DNA from: a virus
Direction: 5' to 3' (one strand)
Virus record (IMG/VR): IMGVR_UViG_3300008110_000057
Span: 1-59,461 of that record
DNA length: 59,461 nt
Numbering within the stretch: position 1 is the stretch's first letter; each line of letters begins with the position of its first letter. A program made the translations under genes and the position numbers. This document shows positions 56,373-59,461 of this stretch, in pieces. The notes below the pieces were generated by a model. It was given only the letters and a program-made list of their open reading frames with translations. It ran no database searches and had not been told where the DNA came from.

Positions 56373-56546
56373 ATGACTCTTGCAAAAACTGGAAATTCAA
56401 CTCTTACTACAGAAGAATGGAATGAGTTGATAGCACTTAAGGATGCTATTAAATATAATCCATACACAGTCAGTCCTGCAAAGATGGAGAAATTCACAGA
56501 ACTTATGGTAAGAAGTCTTGAGGGTAAAGGTGACCCTCTGCACTGA
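56373..56546 (+). CDS. conserved small cyanophage protein
   Basis: The 57-aa product MTLAKTGNSTLTTEEWNELI with KMEKFTELMVRSLEGKGDP is a type often found in cyanophages. It sits in the gap between the helical protein and the DNA methyltransferase. An 88-nt leader lies upstream with a TTAAGAAC direct repeat (56282 and 56313) and no clear promoter. Confidence 0.65.
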   Translation: MTLAKTGNSTLTTEEWNELIALKDAIKYNPYTVSPAKMEKFTELMVRSLEGKGDPLH

Positions 56547-56560
56547 TAATAATAAACATA

Positions 56561-57379
56561 ATGAATCGTCCTCTATTGAAATGGGCTGGAAACAAATATA
56601 GAGTTCTGCCCCATCTTATTCCACATATTGGTTATCCAAAAAGATATTGTGAACCATTTAGTGGTAGTCTCTCTGTTGCACTAAACACAACAGCAGAGCA
56701 ATACATTCTAAATGATATTAATAAAGATTTGGTTGCAATCTATCAAAACTTGGTAGATCCAAATGACGATAGTTTCATCAAATATTGTGAAGAACTATTT
56801 GTTCCCGAAAACAATACAAAAGAAGCATATTTAGAGTTTAGAGAATACTTCAATAAATGCACAAATAGTGTAGAAAGAGCAAGACTGTTTATCTACTTAA
56901 ATCGTCATTGCTTTAATGGATTATCACGATATAACAGTAAAGGAATGTTTAATGTTCCTTTTGGTAAGTATGATAAACCATCGTGCCCATCAGAGGAAAT
57001 GTGGAACTTCCGTATGTTCTTCCTATCAAAGCAACTTGTGAGATTTACCTCACTTTCCTTTGAAGATTCATCTCTTTATGATGAACTTGAAGCAGGTGAT
57101 ACTGTTTATATGGACCCACCGTATGTTCCTGCCTCTGATACTGCAAACTTCACAAGTTATGCGACGGAAGGATTTACTCATCAGCAGCAGGTTCAATTAG
57201 TGGAACTATCTGAATCCCTTGCGTCAAGAGGTATCAAAGTAATCGTATCAAATCACAATGTTCCAATCACACAGGAACTTTATAAGAATGCAACAATTTA
57301 TCCAATTCAAGTGACTAGAACTATTGCTGCCAAGGGTGGAAGTAGAAAGAAAGCAAATGAACTTATTGCTGTTTACTAA
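56561..57379 (+). CDS. dam: D12-class DNA adenine-N6 methyltransferase (Dam-like)
   Basis: The 272-aa protein has KWAGNKYRVLPHLIPHI (about 7-23), YCEPFSGSLSVALN (SAM-binding FxGxG region) and the catalytic DPPYVP (residues 185-190). NRHCFNGLSRYNSKGMFNVP is typical of Dam. It transfers methyl to adenine N6, probably in GATC. It could mark phage DNA for evasion or replication control. The length fits the family, and no partner endonuclease is seen. Confidence 0.88.
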   Translation: MNRPLLKWAGNKYRVLPHLIPHIGYPKRYCEPFSGSLSVALNTTAEQYILNDINKDLVAIYQNLVDPNDDSFIKYCEELFVPENNTKEAYLEFREYFNKCTNSVERARLFIYLNRHCFNGLSRYNSKGMFNVPFGKYDKPSCPSEEMWNFRMFFLSKQLVRFTSLSFEDSSLYDELEAGDTVYMDPPYVPASDTANFTSYATEGFTHQQQVQLVELSESLASRGIKVIVSNHNVPITQELYKNATIYPIQVTRTIAAKGGSRKKANELIAVY

Positions 57380-57423
57380 CTTGGATCCTCTAAAGTGTTC
57401 CAGTAATGTAAGCAACACTTCAA

Positions 57424-57837
57424 ATGGCAACTCGCTCACGAATCGGTCTTGAACTTGCAGACGGTTCTGTTCTCTCCATCTATTGTCATTATGATGGTTA
57501 TCCTGAGTTCAACGGTGTAAAACTTGTAGAGAACTTTAACTCTTACAGTGCTGCTGCCGAACTGATTGATGGTGGCGATATTAGTGCTCTTTGGACTAAT
57601 GCTGGTTGGAACAATGAAACTCTTCCTAGCACAGGTCCTCTATATTACTCTCAGCGAGGTGAAAATCGTCCCCCTCGCCTTGATGCTGACCTGTGTGAGT
57701 ATCTTCTGCCTGATAATAGCGAAGAGTTTGCATATGTCTTCCGTAGTGGTGAGTGGGTGTGCTATAATATGAATCGGTTTAACGATACCAAACTACCTGA
57801 AATCGTTGAAATTCCTTCTGTTGCTTTTGCTGTTTGA
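57424..57837 (+). CDS. conserved phage hypothetical protein
   Basis: The 137-aa product starts MATRSRIGLELADGSVLSIY, with CHYDGYPEFNGVKLVENFNS and GWNNETLPSTGPLYYSQRGE. This order is characteristic of a family of phage proteins. Function is unknown. Confidence 0.7.
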   Translation: MATRSRIGLELADGSVLSIYCHYDGYPEFNGVKLVENFNSYSAAAELIDGGDISALWTNAGWNNETLPSTGPLYYSQRGENRPPRLDADLCEYLLPDNSEEFAYVFRSGEWVCYNMNRFNDTKLPEIVEIPSVAFAV

Positions 57838-57840
57838 CCT

Positions 57841-58032
57841 ATGAAAACTTCTACTACTCTTGGTATTGCTTTTTTTGCAATCGTCATTGTTGTTGCTTCA
57901 GTTCTCTTTGAGGCGTGGTTGCTTGGTCTTATTCTGTCTTGGTTTGGTGTAACCTTGTCTTTCTGGCAGAACTTTGCTATCATCTTCCTTGCTAATCTTA
58001 TTTTCAAAAATACTGGAGGTTCTTCTAAATGA
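57841..58032 (+). CDS. small two-helix membrane protein
   Basis: The 63-aa protein has two hydrophobic segments (TLGIAFFAIVIVVASVLFEA and FWQNFAIIFLANLI) separated by a short loop. It overlaps the band-7-like gene by 4 nt, so the two probably act together in the membrane. Confidence 0.65.
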   Translation: MKTSTTLGIAFFAIVIVVASVLFEAWLLGLILSWFGVTLSFWQNFAIIFLANLIFKNTGGSSK

Positions 58033-58436
58033 CCCGTTACAATGACCCTAACACCCCTGTTGCTATTGTTCTTGGTGGTGGATTTGTAGTTATTGTTGCT
58101 CTACTATTCTTTGGTGGGCCACTCTACAATGTATGGCAACAATCTCTTGCTGGTAAAGCAGAACTCCAGAAAGCAGAATACACACGACAGGTAGCAGTTC
58201 TGGAAGCACAAGCAAAGAAAGATAGTGCTCAACAACTTGCTGATGCTGAAATCATCCGTGCTCAAGGTGTTGCTAAGGCAAACCAAATCATTGGTGATAG
58301 TCTAAAGGATAATCGTGAGTATCTCCAATATCTGTATATCACTGGTCTGGAAGAAGGTGCTAACAAAGGTAATGTGACCATCTATGTTCCCACTGAAGGT
58401 GGGATGCCTGTTCCTACTCTGCAAATGAACAAATGA
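58029..58436 (+). CDS. band-7/SPFH-like membrane protein
   Basis: The 135-aa protein has one membrane helix (about residues 10-32), then an Ala/Gln-rich coiled region (KAEYTRQVAVLEAQAKKDSA), then AEIIRAQGVAKANQIIGDSL and a NVTIYVPTEGGMPVP end. The coil and end match the C-terminal part of prohibitin/stomatin-type proteins. The actual SPFH domain is missing, so this is a tail-only version. It may form membrane assemblies. Overlaps on both sides are 4 nt. Confidence 0.7.
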   Translation: MTRYNDPNTPVAIVLGGGFVVIVALLFFGGPLYNVWQQSLAGKAELQKAEYTRQVAVLEAQAKKDSAQQLADAEIIRAQGVAKANQIIGDSLKDNREYLQYLYITGLEEGANKGNVTIYVPTEGGMPVPTLQMNK

Positions 58437-58567
58437 ACCGCAAGTATGTTGCCACAGCATTGATTGCTTCTGCTGTTGTTCTTGGATGGAATGCGTTTCT
58501 TATTCAAAGGGATGCTGCATTGTATAAAGCATACTATCACCAACAAGCAAAACAACAACAAAAATGA
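58433..58567 (+). CDS. small membrane or secreted protein
   Basis: The 44-aa product (MNRKYVATALIASAVVLGWN) has an N-terminal hydrophobic helix, then a Gln/Lys-rich end. Function unknown. Confidence 0.55.
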   Translation: MNRKYVATALIASAVVLGWNAFLIQRDAALYKAYYHQQAKQQQK

Positions 58568-58680
58568 CACTATCGGTTGGTATTGTACTTTACTTGTCAA
58601 TCACTTCACTTGTGGTAGGATTACTTACATACTATTTCAAAGTGATTAGACATAATGACGAAAGACGACTTGACACCTGA
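58564..58680 (+). CDS. small membrane protein
   Basis: The 38-aa product MTLSVGIVLYLSITSLVVGL has one transmembrane helix and a basic end. It overlaps neighbours by 4 and 26 nt. Confidence 0.55.
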   Translation: MTLSVGIVLYLSITSLVVGLLTYYFKVIRHNDERRLDT

Positions 58681-58825
58681 AGAGAAGAAAATTATCTTTC
58701 ACGCTGTCAGGTATTGGCAAATGCACAAAGCAGCACTAAATGGCAAGGAATATCAAACCTGCGAGAATATTCTGAATCGCTGGTTTGATGATGTTTATAC
58801 TCAACAAAAGGAACAACAACGATGA
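58655..58825 (+). CDS. small hypothetical protein
   Basis: The 56-aa product (MTKDDLTPEEKKIIFHAVRY) is helical and charged. It overlaps the gene upstream by 26 nt in another frame. Confidence 0.55.
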   Translation: MTKDDLTPEEKKIIFHAVRYWQMHKAALNGKEYQTCENILNRWFDDVYTQQKEQQR

Positions 58826-58959
58826 TTGAATACAACAAAGACCGTAAAGACCTGCAAATTGATCGTAATGCTGATGACTTTTGTATGTGGGTAGAAGAGC
58901 AAGCAGCGAAGTATGAAGTGACTTGTGACTACATTCTTCAGGAGTTTATTCTAGATTGA
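58822..58959 (+). CDS. small hypothetical protein
   Basis: The 45-aa product (MIEYNKDRKDLQIDRNADDF, then EEQAAKYEVTCDYILQEF) resembles the small late-transcription-coactivator-type helical proteins (gp33-like) only loosely; the family assignment is not supported. Acidic and helical. Confidence 0.5.
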   Translation: MIEYNKDRKDLQIDRNADDFCMWVEEQAAKYEVTCDYILQEFILD

Positions 58960-58960
58960 T

Positions 58961-59080
58961 ATGGCAGTATTAACTGTGTTTTTTATCTGGTTCTTATTGG
59001 GACTAATTGTAGGACCTATTGTGGGAACAATTATCAAGACACAATCAACTCCACTTGACGAAGACGACAACAACAATTAA
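58961..59080 (+). CDS. small membrane protein
   Basis: The 39-aa product MAVLTVFFIWFLLGLIVGPI has one transmembrane helix and an acidic end DEDDNNN. Function unknown. Confidence 0.55.
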   Translation: MAVLTVFFIWFLLGLIVGPIVGTIIKTQSTPLDEDDNNN

Positions 59081-59106
59081 ACTAAAGGAGTAATTTACAA
59101 CAGACG

Positions 59107-59340
59107 ATGAAGTATTTGTATTTGGTTGATTTCTGGGTTCCTTTTCCTTCTTCTGAGTATGGTGGAACTATCAGTGTCATTGCAGAAAATGATCAAGAAT
59201 GTCACGACATTCTCCGTGATAGTAGTATTTCTTATGACAGCGATTATGATAATTTGATTATGTCAAACGTAGTCAAGTCTCTTCGATTTGCCTTGGTGGA
59301 TGAAGAGGTTTCGCGAATTGTTGATAGTTTTACGACCTGA
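59107..59340 (+). CDS. small hypothetical protein
   Basis: The 77-aa product (MKYLYLVDFWVPFPSSEYGG) is a beta-alpha small protein with acidic middle. An AAAGGAG lies 16 nt upstream, further than usual. Not recognised. Confidence 0.6.
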   Translation: MKYLYLVDFWVPFPSSEYGGTISVIAENDQECHDILRDSSISYDSDYDNLIMSNVVKSLRFALVDEEVSRIVDSFTT

Positions 59341-59342
59341 TT

Positions 59343-59461
59343 ATGACACACAACGTTGCACACTCAAACAAAATGCTTTTTGATTTGAAAGAACAGTATC
59401 AAGCACAAATCCAACGTCTTCAGTCTAAAATTGAAGAGCAAGAGCAAGAGATTGCTAAACT
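59343..59461 (+). CDS. coiled-coil protein, 5' part
   Basis: The frame runs off the right edge. MTHNVAHSNKMLFDLKEQYQ leads into a coiled coil (AQIQRLQSKIEEQEQEIAK). The remainder is outside the window. Confidence 0.55.
   Translation, partial: MTHNVAHSNKMLFDLKEQYQAQIQRLQSKIEEQEQEIAK

Noticed and set aside
1-59461. tRNA genes
   Set aside because: No cloverleaf with a T-loop GTTCRANYC-like block was found on a visual scan of the intergenic gaps; a covariance-model search would settle this.

Overview
The window looks like part of the genome of a T4-like (tevenvirus-type) marine cyanophage infecting Synechococcus or Prochlorococcus. This rests on four things. The structural genes carry the long 'VGIGT'-rich fibre proteins typical of cyanomyoviruses. 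T4-type late promoters (consensus NATAAATA or NCTAAATA) precede gene groups in the first 40 kb. There is a plant/cyanobacterial-type [2Fe-2S] ferredoxin. Very small genes are tightly packed with 4-nt ATGA overlaps. The DNA is AT-rich by eye. No database search was possible, so family names come from recognised motifs.

Region 1 (1-44342) is a late, virion-fibre region. It starts with the 3' part of a Mom-like gene. A 1944-aa structural protein follows, then a 1152-aa protein with Ig-like, glycine-rich and four Hint (hedgehog/intein) modules joined by polyproline. A convergent 2OG-Fe(II) oxygenase comes next, then a fibre with an S74 chaperone domain. From 12490 to 24912 three seven-bladed RCC1 propeller genes enclose an island of modification enzymes: a TPR-GT9 glycosyltransferase, several GT-A-like proteins, two CxxCxxCC (YkgJ/FliB-like) proteins, a 2OG oxygenase, a sulfotransferase, a GT2-TPR-methyltransferase fusion and a DUF6165 protein. 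From 24936 to 39965 there are fibre and accessory virion proteins: structural repeats, LamG, two PA14-like proteins, a collagen-like fibre with S74 domain and two glycine-rich proteins. From 40014 to 44342 a second modification block holds two 2OG oxygenases, a GH130-like propeller and a GT25-TPR-FkbM fusion. Read together, the region encodes fibres plus enzymes that could decorate them (glycosylation, sulfation, methylation, hydroxylation) or process them autocatalytically. The targets are inferred, not shown.

Region 2 (about 44343-59461) is a dense array of small genes, probably early or host-takeover genes, all on the plus strand. Six sigma70-like -10 elements each lie 22-24 nt upstream of an ATG. 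Four of them follow a hairpin and one of two conserved 21-nt boxes. Recognisable products are a SprT-like zincin, a CxxCxGxG zinc protein, an RlpA-like double-psi beta-barrel protein, a ferredoxin, a D12-class DNA adenine methyltransferase and a band-7-like membrane protein. Most of the rest are unknown. No stretch over about 120 bases lacks a plausible gene or a regulatory element, and no tRNA, CRISPR array, transposon or integrase was seen.
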